Source: an uncultured Pelagibacteraceae bacterium
GTDB taxonomy: Bacteria > Pseudomonadota > Alphaproteobacteria > Pelagibacterales > AG-422-B15
NCBI GenBank assembly: GCA_902524285.1
Contig: CABZCR010000005.1
Location: 19,988-83,987, forward strand
DNA length: 64,000 nt
Direction: 5' to 3'
Under the pieces are notes generated by a model. That model saw nothing but the letters and a program-made list of their open reading frames with translations, was not told where the DNA came from and ran no database searches. How positions within the stretch are numbered: position 1 is the stretch's first letter; each line of letters begins with the position of its first letter. This document shows, piece by piece, positions 52,079 through 60,285 of the stretch. The position numbers were made by a program, and so were the translations under genes.

Positions 52079-53038
52079 TTATTCGGCTTTTTTAGCTTCA
52101 ATTTTAGCTTTACGAGCAGCTACAATAGTTTCATAGAAACTATGGTCGACTGGCACCCAAGCTTTAACAACTCCATTTGCAACATTCTCGCTGCATTGTG
52201 GGTCATTTTCATGGATCCACTGCTTCATGCCTACCATGACCTGATGCGCTCTCACAGGCATATTAGTTGGCATTACAATCGGTCCATTTGGTATCAAAGC
52301 AGATGACCAAATCTGTTTGATGTCATCCATATTTAATAGTCCTTTATCAACCATTTTTCTCAGATTTCCAGAAGAGTAACCTTCGCTCCATTCACCAACT
52401 CCAGATACCCATGTCACACCTGCATCGATATCACCATTAAGAACTGCCAAAACGTTATTTTCATGACCACCTGAAAATTGTGTAGAGCCAAAGTATGAGT
52501 CTGGATCCATTCCTGCAGCTTTTAATTCGATTGATGGTATTAGATAACCAGATGTTGAATTAGGATCAGCCCATCCAAAAGATTTACCTTTTAAATCATC
52601 AAGTGAATTGATACCCGAGTCTGATCTTGTAACCATGACTGAATAATAGCCCATATCTCCTGTTGGCTGCATTCTGGTTAAAATTGGTACAGTAGCGGTA
52701 GGATCTTCTAGATATATACCCGCATATCCTGATGAGCCAAACCAAGCATAATCTAAGCTGCCACCAAGCATTGACTCCATTGTTCCTGCATAATCTTTAA
52801 AAGTATAAATTTTAGCTGGTACTCCATATGCAACTTCCGCATATTCCTTTAGACATGCATTATTCTTAATAATGTCTTGAGCTGATTCATCGCCTAAAAA
52901 TCCAAGTCTCATTTCAGGTTGATATTTACTCAAGTCCATTGTTGGCCCTTTATAGCCAGATACATCCCATGCGTATGCATTTGCAGACACAAATAGGAAT
53001 GAACAAGCAATAATAGACCTTACTAAATTTTTAATCAT
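52079..53038 (-). CDS. phnD: Phosphonate-binding protein PhnD
   Basis: 319 residues, signal peptide ending near residue 23 (NAYA-WDV). MRLGFLGDESAQDIIKNN, LDYAWFGSSGYAGIYL, FGWADPNSTSGYLIPSIE and FSGGHENNVLAVLNGDIDAGVTW match PhnD. Start supported by AAGGAGA 9 nt upstream. Delivers phosphonates or phosphate esters to PhnE1/E2; the exact ligand is unknown. Confidence 0.92.
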   Translation of the reverse strand: MIKNLVRSIIACSFLFVSANAYAWDVSGYKGPTMDLSKYQPEMRLGFLGDESAQDIIKNNACLKEYAEVAYGVPAKIYTFKDYAGTMESMLGGSLDYAWFGSSGYAGIYLEDPTATVPILTRMQPTGDMGYYSVMVTRSDSGINSLDDLKGKSFGWADPNSTSGYLIPSIELKAAGMDPDSYFGSTQFSGGHENNVLAVLNGDIDAGVTWVSGVGEWSEGYSSGNLRKMVDKGLLNMDDIKQIWSSALIPNGPIVMPTNMPVRAHQVMVGMKQWIHENDPQCSENVANGVVKAWVPVDHSFYETIVAARKAKIEAKKAE

Positions 53039-53090
53039 TTTTAGTATATCTCCTTGTTAGTTGTTAAGTTTTTTTTTGAAAAGGCTAACA

Positions 53091-53894
53091 TTATCCTGCC
53101 TCTGCAAACTGTTCGTCACCAAGTGAAGTTGAAGTAACTGTTGGTTCAAATGCTTCTTCAGCTTCAGCGCCATAAATTTCTCTTGCAACATCATCTTTTA
53201 AACTTGAAGGTACATCATCAAAAACAATTTCCCCAAGTCTCATGCCAATGACTCTGTCACAATAATTTTTAGCGGTATCAAGAGTATGAAGATTTGCAAG
53301 AACAGTAATCTGCTTTTCTCTATGAATATTTCTAAGTGATTCCATTACAAGTCGGGCATTAAGAGGGTCTAGCGATGCAATAGGCTCGTCGGCTAAAATC
53401 ATTTTTGGTTGCTGCATCATAGCTCTACAAATTGCAACCCTTTGTTGCTGTCCACCAGATAAAGTCTCTGCTCTTTGCAGCGCGGTTTCAGCCATTCCCA
53501 ATTTATCCAGAGCCATCAATGCATCAACGCGTTCATCTTTAGTGAAAAGTTTTAAGCTTGATCGTAAAGTGCCTTGAATATTTGATCTTCCAAGAATTAC
53601 ATTTGTTAAAACATCTAAACGGGGCACAAGATTGAATTGCTGAAATATCATGGCACAATCTTTTTGCCATGCTCGTTTGTCTTTCTTTGTTAATGAAAGT
53701 ATATTTCTGCCTTCAATAAAAATAGATCCACTAGTTGCGTCGGTTAGACGATTCATTATTCTCAGTAATGTTGACTTTCCAGCACCAGATCTGCCAATGA
53801 TACCAATCATTTCAGGTTTATTAATTTCAAATGTGACATCGTTTACTGCACGGTTGTCACCAAAATACTTATTTAATTTCTCTACTTTGATCAT
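53091..53894 (-). CDS. phnC: Phosphonate ABC transporter ATPase PhnC
   Basis: 267 residues from the ATG at 53894 ([12 protein letters not shown]); an in-frame ATG at 53918 would add eight hydrophobic residues not found in PhnC. Walker [32 protein letters not shown], signature [15 protein letters not shown] and [12 protein letters not shown] identify PhnC. First gene of phnCDE1E2 behind a Pho-like control region. An acidic C-terminal tail (EAEEAFEPT) is present. Confidence 0.93.
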   Translation of the reverse strand: MIKVEKLNKYFGDNRAVNDVTFEINKPEMIGIIGRSGAGKSTLLRIMNRLTDATSGSIFIEGRNILSLTKKDKRAWQKDCAMIFQQFNLVPRLDVLTNVILGRSNIQGTLRSSLKLFTKDERVDALMALDKLGMAETALQRAETLSGGQQQRVAICRAMMQQPKMILADEPIASLDPLNARLVMESLRNIHREKQITVLANLHTLDTAKNYCDRVIGMRLGEIVFDDVPSSLKDDVAREIYGAEAEEAFEPTVTSTSLGDEQFAEAG

Positions 53895-53933
53895 TAGTAT
53901 GAATAAAAAGTAATACAAAAAAATTAAATCAAA

Positions 53934-53983
53934 GTTGCATTTTTATTACAGATATTTTGCAATTTATTACACTAATGTTACAG
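53934..53983 (-). promoter_or_regulatory. Pho-box-like array between phnC and the HD gene
   Basis: On the minus strand CTGTAAC (53983-53977) and GTGTAAT (53972-53966) at 11-bp spacing, then CTGTAAT (53951-53945) and ATGCAAC (53940-53934), again 11 bp apart. The array is about 40-90 bp before phnC. The divergent HD gene may share it. Confidence 0.6.
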
Positions 53984-54028
53984 CTCAAATTATTGACATT
54001 AAAAAAAATATAATTAATCATTTAAGTC

Positions 54029-54628
54029 ATGCAATTAGATAAAATCCAATCTCTAGAAAATAAATTAAATTCAGCTTCAATTATTGAGCGTACCAATGTT
54101 TTATGTGAAATTATTGATCAAAGAGGTTCGTGCAGTTTTTATGACGAAGAGATTACTCAATTACAACATGCTCTTCAGTGCGCAACCTTAGCTAAAGAAA
54201 ATAATGAAAGTGATAAATTTATTACTGCTTCATTATTTCACGATTTAGGGCATATGTTGACTGGCGAAGATGTAAATAGCCATGATTTTTTAAACAATGA
54301 CAAGTATCATGAAAACGTTGCTGCATCTTTTTTATCCAAGTATTTCCCTGAAGAAGTTACTTATCCAATTAAAATGCACGTTATTGCAAAGAGATATCTA
54401 TGTTCCGTTCAATCAGATTATTATGACGGTCTTTCAGATGGCTCCAAAAGAAGTTTTAAACTTCAAGGCGGATATTTAAACAAAGATGCTATTCGAAAAC
54501 TGGAAAGTCATAAATATTTTGAAGATGCAGTAAGACTTCGAAAGTATGATGACAATGCAAAAATTAGGGGAAAGAAAACTGAAGCTATTTCATTCTTTCA
54601 TCCTTTTATTAAAAAGTCCTATATTTGA
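54029..54628 (+). CDS. phnZ: PhnZ-like HD-domain phosphonate oxygenase
   Basis: 199 residues. Predicted iron ligands H47, H71-D72 (SLFHDLGH), H94 (KYHENVA), H117 (IKMHVIAKRYLC) and D174 lie at nearly the same spacings as H34, H58-D59, H80, H104 and D161 of characterised PhnZ. The FYDEEITQLQHALQCA stretch contains the counterpart of the gating Tyr/Glu pair. PhnZ cleaves hydroxy-aminoethylphosphonate to glycine and phosphate and needs the dioxygenase PhnY, which I do not see in this window. Divergent from phnC. Confidence 0.82.
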   Translation: MQLDKIQSLENKLNSASIIERTNVLCEIIDQRGSCSFYDEEITQLQHALQCATLAKENNESDKFITASLFHDLGHMLTGEDVNSHDFLNNDKYHENVAASFLSKYFPEEVTYPIKMHVIAKRYLCSVQSDYYDGLSDGSKRSFKLQGGYLNKDAIRKLESHKYFEDAVRLRKYDDNAKIRGKKTEAISFFHPFIKKSYI

Positions 54629-55140
54629 ACTTTACTAAAATAAAGCTTTCGAAAATTGTTAAAGCAAAAAAAAATCTTGGTAATTTGGTTATATCCAGTT
54701 GTCCAGGTATCAGTAATTCTAGATTTGATAAATTTACTTATAAAAAAGATTTAACCATTATCATCGACTTAAATATATCACTCGTTGTTTCATTGATAGA
54801 ACTTAATGAAATTAGAAATTTTGAAATTAATCAGTTCCATAAAGATCTAGAGGAGAAGAATGTTAGGGCCTACAGCATGCCCATAAAAAACTATGGTATT
54901 CCAGCTCAGATTAAAAAAAATGAATATAGTCAAATTATCAGAGATTGTGTTACTCAGTTAGAACTCAATAAAAATGTTTACCTGCATTGTTATGCTGGAT
55001 TAGGTAGATCTGGAATGTTTGCTTCACTTATTTTGAAGGCACTAGGACTAGATTCAAAGCAATGCATAAATCATGTAAGGAATTGCCGGCCAGGTACAAT
55101 TGAAACAGAGGAACAAGAAAAATTTGTAATCAACTTTTAA
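54625..55140 (+). CDS. Dual-specificity / tyrosine phosphatase-like protein
   Basis: 171 residues with TTG start overlapping the upstream TGA. Active-site loop HCYAGLGRSG (C122-x5-R128), the CX5R motif of cysteine phosphatases, preceded by the YSMPIKNYGIP general-acid region. DSP-like proteins of this kind are often in phn loci next to PhnZ-type genes. Convergent with phnX, overlapping it by 4 bp. Substrate unknown. Confidence 0.75.
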   Translation: MNFTKIKLSKIVKAKKNLGNLVISSCPGISNSRFDKFTYKKDLTIIIDLNISLVVSLIELNEIRNFEINQFHKDLEEKNVRAYSMPIKNYGIPAQIKKNEYSQIIRDCVTQLELNKNVYLHCYAGLGRSGMFASLILKALGLDSKQCINHVRNCRPGTIETEEQEKFVINF

Positions 55141-55973
55141 GGCCCTTCACCACGTGAAAGCCTTTTGTTAATATCATCAATAACGGCCTCGATATCTGCA
55201 ATAGTTTCTATTACGTAATGCGCACCTGCTTTATAAAGCAGATCTTTTGCATATCCTTGTTTCATATCAATTTCTTCTTTACTCAGTTCATCAGCTTCTT
55301 CTAAGGAATTTATATTCATATAATTCGAATATCGCGTTACACCAACACCCCAACAACCAGCATTAATTGCTTCTCCAATTCCTGAAACAGTATCATCAAC
55401 TTTTATAACTGATTGAATGGATTCTATATTCATTATATCTAAATTTTTATATAACATGTGGGGAAGGGGCCGAACGCCATTTTTAACATCATCACCTGCA
55501 ACTGACGCATCAGGGACATATCCCTGTTTTGCTGATTCTTCCTCTAAAATATTAACCATTGACCGCACAAAACCAGTTGTGCAACCAACTTTTATACCGC
55601 TATTTTGAACCCGTTTAATTACTTCTGCTGTTCCGGGTAATAATTTTGAGTATTGTTTTAAGCATTTAAGCTGCAGTGGAACAAAATCTGCGTACATATT
55701 TTCAACATCAGACATTTGTGGGTCTTTACCATGTACTATGTTCCAGCGCTTTCTTATTTCAGCGTTCTCTGTGAGTGCTTTTATATGTAAATCTTTTCGT
55801 AAACCCATGGGTTCTCTTGCCTCCTCCATGGAGATTACAACCTTTTGTTTCTTAAAAACCTCAACAAACACTATAGTTGGAGCAATCACGTATGCGTCAG
55901 CAGTAGTTCCACTCCAGTCTAATACCAAACCTTTTATCTCTCCTTTATATCTATTTTCTGACAAATATTTCAA
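55137..55973 (-). CDS. phnX: Phosphonoacetaldehyde hydrolase PhnX
   Basis: 278 residues, HAD superfamily. Nucleophile D19 in LDWSGTTAD, Schiff-base lysine K60 in EAREPMGLRKDLHIKAL, GCTTGFVRSM and VKVDDTVSGIGEAINAGCWGVGV are the PhnX motifs. It hydrolyses phosphonoacetaldehyde, the product of 2-aminoethylphosphonate transamination by PhnW. No PhnW or PalA-type partner is in the window. Its start is at a MKYLSENRYKGEIKGLVLDW N-terminus. Confidence 0.92.
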   Translation of the reverse strand: MKYLSENRYKGEIKGLVLDWSGTTADAYVIAPTIVFVEVFKKQKVVISMEEAREPMGLRKDLHIKALTENAEIRKRWNIVHGKDPQMSDVENMYADFVPLQLKCLKQYSKLLPGTAEVIKRVQNSGIKVGCTTGFVRSMVNILEEESAKQGYVPDASVAGDDVKNGVRPLPHMLYKNLDIMNIESIQSVIKVDDTVSGIGEAINAGCWGVGVTRYSNYMNINSLEEADELSKEEIDMKQGYAKDLLYKAGAHYVIETIADIEAVIDDINKRLSRGEGP

Positions 55974-56009
55974 AACTATTTAACCTTTTCTTGCTTTATT
56001 TAGACACTA

Positions 56010-56636
56010 TTATGGCGTAAGCCATTCCTTGTTTAAACTGCCATTTGTGGATGTAAACAATGCTCGGCGATGACCTTGACGATGCAAATAAAGCCACTCA
56101 ATCGAGTGAATTTGAATTTCCACTAAAGTAAAGTTGTTGTAACCGTTTTGTAAAAGATCATCGTCCGGTAGTTCGTTTTCATGCTCTGGTAAGTACCCTG
56201 AAGTTGGTTCATCCGATGGAGTTCCAGGTGCCTTTTCAACAACATAACATTTCTTGCTAAATGACCTTGAGTTATCCCAGGCTAATTTTGCTTTATCATT
56301 TTTATGATTGATTTCAGCTTTTCCTGAAACTTTGATTTGTATCTTTTTGCCATGATCATAAAACAGCATGGTTACAGCATTATTTTTTTTGATTTCATCA
56401 ATTTTACTGGATCGGTTATCCGTATGAAAACTTATGGTATTATTTTTCTTATCAACATGCCTTAAGACAACTGTTCTAACCGATGGAAATGACTCATTGA
56501 ATGTTGAAATATACCCTTGATGTAATTCAGATTTTGATTTTGATTTACCAATTATGAGTTGATCCCAAATATTTTCATAAGTCTTATCAAGATCATTATA
56601 GAAATCAGGCTTATCGTGTGTATGATCTTTTACCAT
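56010..56636 (-). CDS. Pyridoxamine 5'-phosphate oxidase-like FMN-binding protein
   Basis: 208 residues of the PNPOx-like split barrel: SVRTVVLRHVDKKNNTISFHTDNRSSK (residues about 51-77) and the SGKAEINHKNDKAKLAWDNS segment, with an EIQIHSIEWLYLHRQGHRRALF C-terminus. It resembles the Alr4036/heme-utilisation-type flavoprotein group rather than true PdxH. It overlaps the SDR gene by 7 bp. Activity unknown. Confidence 0.75.
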   Translation of the reverse strand: MVKDHTHDKPDFYNDLDKTYENIWDQLIIGKSKSKSELHQGYISTFNESFPSVRTVVLRHVDKKNNTISFHTDNRSSKIDEIKKNNAVTMLFYDHGKKIQIKVSGKAEINHKNDKAKLAWDNSRSFSKKCYVVEKAPGTPSDEPTSGYLPEHENELPDDDLLQNGYNNFTLVEIQIHSIEWLYLHRQGHRRALFTSTNGSLNKEWLTP

Positions 56637-57307
56637 TCAAGCTTTTTTCCTTCATAATTTAAAAATGAGCCAGAGTTATCAAGATTTAGTTCATTTATAA
56701 CATTGATCATTCTGGTAATGCTCTCAGATACCTCTAATTTCGCACTTGTGCCACCCATATCGGTTTTTACCCATCCTGGGTGCAAAATAAGGACAGATAT
56801 ACCATCTTCTTTCCAATCTATTGATAAGCTTCTTGCTGCAGAATTAAGAGCTGATTTTGATGAGCGATAAAAATAAAATCTACCAGAGTAATTGTCATCA
56901 ATGCTTCCCATTTGACTGGATATAAAAACGACTTTCTTATCAGATCCCATTTTTAAGTTGTTCTTTAATTTTCGTGCAAGAATTATGGGTATCACAGCAT
57001 TAATTCTCATTTCATTCATCCAGGCATCTGTATCAAGATCTTCTTTTAATTGCTCATCACTAAAAATACCTGCGTTGTGAATGAGTATGTCAATTTTTCG
57101 AGACTCGATACTTGTTACAAAATTATTTACGCTTGCGTCAGAAGTTAAGTCAAGTTCAGCGATATCGATATTATTAATTTCATTCAACTCTTTTGAGCTA
57201 TCTTTATTTCGAGTGGTTGCAATGATGTTATGGTTTGTATTGCTGTATTGCTTTACAAACTCAAGCCCAAGACCTCGATTGGCTCCTATGATTAATATAT
57301 TGCTCAT
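56630..57307 (-). CDS. Short-chain dehydrogenase/reductase
   Basis: 225 residues. NAD(P)-site IGANRGLGLEFVKQY (residues 6-20), NNIDIAELDLTSD, HNAGIF and active site YFYRSSKSALN (YxxxK) as expected for a classical SDR. Close to carbonyl-reductase-like C-factor proteins. It is the first of a two-gene minus-strand unit with the flavoprotein. Substrate unknown. Confidence 0.82.
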   Translation of the reverse strand: MSNILIIGANRGLGLEFVKQYSNTNHNIIATTRNKDSSKELNEINNIDIAELDLTSDASVNNFVTSIESRKIDILIHNAGIFSDEQLKEDLDTDAWMNEMRINAVIPIILARKLKNNLKMGSDKKVVFISSQMGSIDDNYSGRFYFYRSSKSALNSAARSLSIDWKEDGISVLILHPGWVKTDMGGTSAKLEVSESITRMINVINELNLDNSGSFLNYEGKKLEW

Positions 57308-57333
57308 TTTATATATAAACTTATAGTACGTTC

Positions 57334-57696
57334 ATGAGCATTTTAGCAAATCCTCTTCGACTAATCTTCTTTTTTTATTTATTTTATCTTTATTACTCAT
57401 ATGTGCGACCTGTGCCTTCTGACTCTACAGTAAGAGAGGTAGCAAATTTAATTACTGATTATGGAATACACTTTATCTCATTTTTCATACTTGGCGCCTT
57501 GGCACAATTGGCTAATAATAAAAACAATGATTTTGTATTTGGTATCAGCTTAGCCCTGATCACAAGTGTTTTTATTGAGTTTATACATTTTTTTATACCG
57601 TTTCGTGATTTTGAAATAATGGAAGGTTTTGCAAATATAGTTGGTTGTGTATCAGCTATTTATCTAATAAGTTATTTAAGAAAAAAAAATGAGTAA
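57334..57696 (+). CDS. VanZ-like membrane protein
   Basis: 120 residues with four helices. HFISFFILGALAQLA and FIEFIHFFIPFRDFEIMEGFANIVGC match the VanZ-like pattern (E-x-x-Q/H...R-x-x-x-x-x-D-x-x-x-N). Overlaps the next gene by 8 bp. Function of such single-domain proteins is not known. Confidence 0.7.
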   Translation: MSILANPLRLIFFFYLFYLYYSYVRPVPSDSTVREVANLITDYGIHFISFFILGALAQLANNKNNDFVFGISLALITSVFIEFIHFFIPFRDFEIMEGFANIVGCVSAIYLISYLRKKNE

Positions 57697-58057
57697 ACTT
57701 TTAATTAGAAATATATGTCAACCACCGGATAGCAATCCTTACGGTACAGCTCATGGAGCTTGGATCGTGAAGCAAATGGCCCATGGAGGCATTTATATGA
57801 CTCAGCTTGTTTCAAAAGGAAATGCCGTATTAGTGGAATCTAAAGTTAAATATAAAAATCCAATGCATGTTGGTAAATTCATCAATGTTTACGGATCAAT
57901 TGTATCTGTAAAGCAGTCGAAAATGATATTCAAAATTACCGCAATGCGTTCTGAAATGAATCAAAAGGAAGTTGAAGTGGCGGTAGGGGAGTTTTCCTAC
58001 GTTGCTATCAATGACAAAAATAAAACAAGAAAATTTAAACCAAATTTAAAGATCTAA
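57689..58057 (+). CDS. Acyl-CoA thioesterase, hotdog fold (YciA-like)
   Basis: 122 residues. PPDSNPYGTAHGAWIVKQMAHGGI corresponds to the N-P-x-G-x-x-x-G-G-W motif of YciA/ACOT proteins, followed by VESKVKYKNPMHVGKFINVYGSIVSV. Predicted to hydrolyse acyl-CoA esters in the cytoplasm. The central Asp of the usual MD-A motif is replaced here by AH, which should be checked. Confidence 0.78.
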   Translation: MSKLLIRNICQPPDSNPYGTAHGAWIVKQMAHGGIYMTQLVSKGNAVLVESKVKYKNPMHVGKFINVYGSIVSVKQSKMIFKITAMRSEMNQKEVEVAVGEFSYVAINDKNKTRKFKPNLKI

Positions 58058-58061
58058 AAAA

Positions 58062-58085
58062 AAGCCCCCAAACTAATGGGGGCTT
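58062..58085 (-). terminator. Intrinsic terminator for the minus-strand mini-gene
   Basis: Perfect 8-bp GC-rich stem AAGCCCCC / GGGGGCTT with an 8-nt loop. On the minus strand it is followed by eight T residues (58056-58063), a textbook terminator. On the plus strand no T run follows, so it serves the small ORF at 58093-58191, although it may also stabilise the thioesterase message. Confidence 0.85.
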
Positions 58086-58092
58086 AATGTAG

Positions 58093-58191
58093 TTAAAACG
58101 GAGCTCCACTCAAAAAGTGGAGGTTTCCACATCTACAATCACATGGAATTTCACTACTCGAGCAAAGCTCCTCTATACTACCTATAGACAT
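58093..58191 (-). CDS. 32-residue cysteine-containing peptide with strong expression signals
   Basis: Minus-strand ATG at 58191 with a perfect AGGAGG (58203-58198) 6 nt upstream; the ORF runs 32 codons to a TAA at 58095-58093 and is followed 8 bp later by an intrinsic terminator. The product begins MSIGSIEELC and contains C10, C17, C19 and C21, the last three as C-D-C-R-C, and ends SGAPF. The RNA can form a hairpin CTCCACT / AGTGGAG inside the ORF, and ACCTCC inside it can instead pair with the SD. It may be a metal-binding or modified peptide, or a regulatory RNA with a coding part. No known family is recognised. Confidence 0.5.
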   Translation of the reverse strand: MSIGSIEELCSSSEIPCDCRCGNLHFLSGAPF

Positions 58192-58276
58192 AGACCACCT
58201 CCTTTCATTAAATATGGTTAAAACTGTATTAGTATATATAATTTACTGGATTCTTATTTCAATCAAGGAGTTTATT

Positions 58277-58714
58277 ATGCAACCCGAATTAATTTTTGAG
58301 CCAGTCATCAATATGCTGTGGCTTTCTTTGGCTGTTTTTGCCTTTGGGACAGTACTTAGACTAAAGGCCATTGTCATCGATAAGAAGAATACAGAAGATG
58401 ATTTTAAAATACCCACATTTGAAAACGGCAGCGAATTAATTCAAAATAGTCAGCGAAATTTGACAAATTTGTTCGAATTTCCAATCTTCTTTTACGCTGT
58501 TTGCATTATGATTTATGTAACGGGAACAGTTGATGAGTATTTTATGTTGTTAGCAACATGGTTCTTTTGGTTAAGAGTTCTACACTCAATCGTTCATATA
58601 TTTTACAATAAAATCATACCTGGTGTTGCCTTACCAGTTAGAACGCTATTTTGGTTACCGTCTACGATTATCCTAGCATGGATGGCTTATCGAGCCTGCT
58701 CTTTAATGATCTGA
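58277..58714 (+). CDS. MAPEG family membrane protein (first of two)
   Basis: 145 residues from the ATG at 58277, selected because AAGGAG stands 7 nt before it; the frame is open from 58214. Four helices; the RNLTNLFEFPIFFYAV and RVLHSIVHIFYN blocks are the MAPEG signature (E-x-P-x...R-x-x-H-S-x-x-H). The family includes glutathione-dependent enzymes of eicosanoid metabolism; bacterial members are mostly uncharacterised. Stop overlaps the next ATG (TGATG). Confidence 0.82.
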   Translation: MQPELIFEPVINMLWLSLAVFAFGTVLRLKAIVIDKKNTEDDFKIPTFENGSELIQNSQRNLTNLFEFPIFFYAVCIMIYVTGTVDEYFMLLATWFFWLRVLHSIVHIFYNKIIPGVALPVRTLFWLPSTIILAWMAYRACSLMI

Positions 58715-59136
58715 TGTTAACTAATATTTTAGTTCCAGCACTTGGGCTTATTTTATTAACTTTTGTTATTGGATTAATTCATACAATCGCATCAGTTAAT
58801 CTAATGGGTAAAGGCAAGGACTGGGAGGAAAGTGGAATTCCTATTGAGCCTTATAAAGATGCACCGCTATATTTAAAAATTATAAAAAATAATATTTCAA
58901 ATATATTTGAGTTTTCAGTAATTTTTTATTTTCTGATTGGGGTTATCGTTTTTATTGAAATCGAAAGTACTTTTTTGCTAATTTGCGCATGGTTATATTT
59001 ATTATTTAGAGTGATCCATTCTATTGTGCATATCTGTTTCAATAACACTGCAGCAAGAGGCGCCATCTGGATTTTTTCACAAACTGCTTTGTTGTTATTG
59101 TTTCTTGGAACTGCGTATTATGTTTTAAGTAGCTGA
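58714..59136 (+). CDS. MAPEG family membrane protein (second of two)
   Basis: 140 residues, start ATG at 58714 overlapping the stop of the first MAPEG gene. NNISNIFEFSVIFYFLIG and LLFRVIHSIVHICFNN repeat the same signature. The two are paralogues and may form a mixed oligomer. Tail-to-tail overlap of 12 bp with the Mpo1-like gene. Confidence 0.8.
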   Translation: MLTNILVPALGLILLTFVIGLIHTIASVNLMGKGKDWEESGIPIEPYKDAPLYLKIIKNNISNIFEFSVIFYFLIGVIVFIEIESTFLLICAWLYLLFRVIHSIVHICFNNTAARGAIWIFSQTALLLLFLGTAYYVLSS

Positions 59137-59466
59137 TACCCCGGCATCAGATAATTTTTTCTTAAGTTTACCTGTAAGCATTAAATAAGCCATATGATGA
59201 TCACCAATGAGTGACCATAAAGGATATTTAAACGTAGCGGGTTTATTTTTTTCTATAAAGAAATGTCCAATCCATGCAGGACCATAACCTGCAAGTAAGA
59301 TTAAAGGCAGGAATAAGTAATTTTGAGTTAGCAGCAGGGACCAAAATAGAACTTGGTAACCAATCGTACCAAAATAATGCAGCATCCTTGTGCTTTTTTT
59401 GCTGTGTTCCCTTAAATAGAAAGGAAAAAAATCTTTGTAATTTGTATATCTAGCTGGATTTTCCAT
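59125..59466 (-). CDS. Mpo1-like (DUF962) membrane protein
   Basis: 113 residues. FYLREHSKKSTRMLHYFGTIG, AGYGPAWIGHFFIEKNKPATFKYPLWSLIGD and HMAYLMLTGKL match the DUF962/Mpo1-like family with its conserved histidines. Yeast Mpo1 is an Fe-dependent dioxygenase acting on 2-hydroxy fatty acids; bacterial roles are unproven. Confidence 0.85.
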   Translation of the reverse strand: MENPARYTNYKDFFPFYLREHSKKSTRMLHYFGTIGYQVLFWSLLLTQNYLFLPLILLAGYGPAWIGHFFIEKNKPATFKYPLWSLIGDHHMAYLMLTGKLKKKLSDAGVSAT

Positions 59467-59489
59467 AGAATAAACATTATATTTCGATC

Positions 59490-59570
59490 ATGAATCTAGA
59501 CAACAAAATAATGTACATAATGGTTGCTGCTTTTGTGGTCTTTATACTGATATCCAGCTTCAGCGCATAA
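59490..59570 (+). CDS. Possible 26-residue single-helix membrane protein
   Basis: ATG at 59490 to TAA at 59568-59570, encoding a polar start MNLDNKIMY followed by a continuous hydrophobic helix (about residues 8-24). It lies in the 108-bp gap between divergent genes. No clear SD, so it may be chance; the clean membrane pattern is the only positive sign. Confidence 0.35.
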   Translation: MNLDNKIMYIMVAAFVVFILISSFSA

Positions 59571-59574
59571 TTTC

Positions 59575-60285
59575 ATGACAAATTTTGGCTATATTCCTGT
59601 ATATGCGCTTAGATTCATGATTGCATATTTTATTGTAACGAATGCCGCGGCTATGATTTTATTTCCTGGAGGAACTTTATTTAATCCAGATTTAAATTCT
59701 TACTCTTTTAGTGGAAATTTTTTTAGTGACTTGGGAATCACATTTACTCGCGATGGCACTCAGAACTTTCTCTCAAGCTTTTTATTTAACAGCTCTTTGT
59801 TGATAATGGGACTATGCGCTGTCTCTCACGTATTTGTACCAAATTTATTTAGAGAGAATAAGAAAACTTATGTGATTTCAGTCATTGCATCAATTTTATT
59901 AGTTATTTCTGGAATATCTTTCATTGGCGTTGGTTTAACACCAGCTGATATTTATTTTGAAGAGCATGTTTGGTTTGTTATTTTAGCTTTTAACGCTCAA
60001 ACTGTTGGTATTTTTTTTATGACAATCGCATTTTTACTGAGCAAAATAAGTAATAGATATACTATTGTTGCTTTTATCTATTTTATAAATGTCGCTCTTT
60101 ATACAATCTTTGAAACAAGTGAGCCTCCACCTGACTTCAATCCATTTGAATTGGAAAATGTTGAAGAGTTCATAGATTACAACCGATTCACGATATCAGT
60201 TGTTTGGCAAAAAATAATTACAGTTATTTCTATGATCAGTATTCTGATCTTTACATTTGGTTACAAGAAACTTTTAAATGACTAG
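59575..60285 (+). CDS. DUF998-like membrane protein, tandem copy 1
   Basis: 236 residues, six to seven helices. The loop after helix 1 carries YSFSGNFFSDLGITFTRDGTQNFLSSFLFN, matching the NFxSDLG motif of DUF998-like proteins; GVGLTPADIYFEEHVWFVI is the second conserved block. First of three paralogues overlapping end to start (8 bp). Confidence 0.72.
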   Translation: MTNFGYIPVYALRFMIAYFIVTNAAAMILFPGGTLFNPDLNSYSFSGNFFSDLGITFTRDGTQNFLSSFLFNSSLLIMGLCAVSHVFVPNLFRENKKTYVISVIASILLVISGISFIGVGLTPADIYFEEHVWFVILAFNAQTVGIFFMTIAFLLSKISNRYTIVAFIYFINVALYTIFETSEPPPDFNPFELENVEEFIDYNRFTISVVWQKIITVISMISILIFTFGYKKLLND

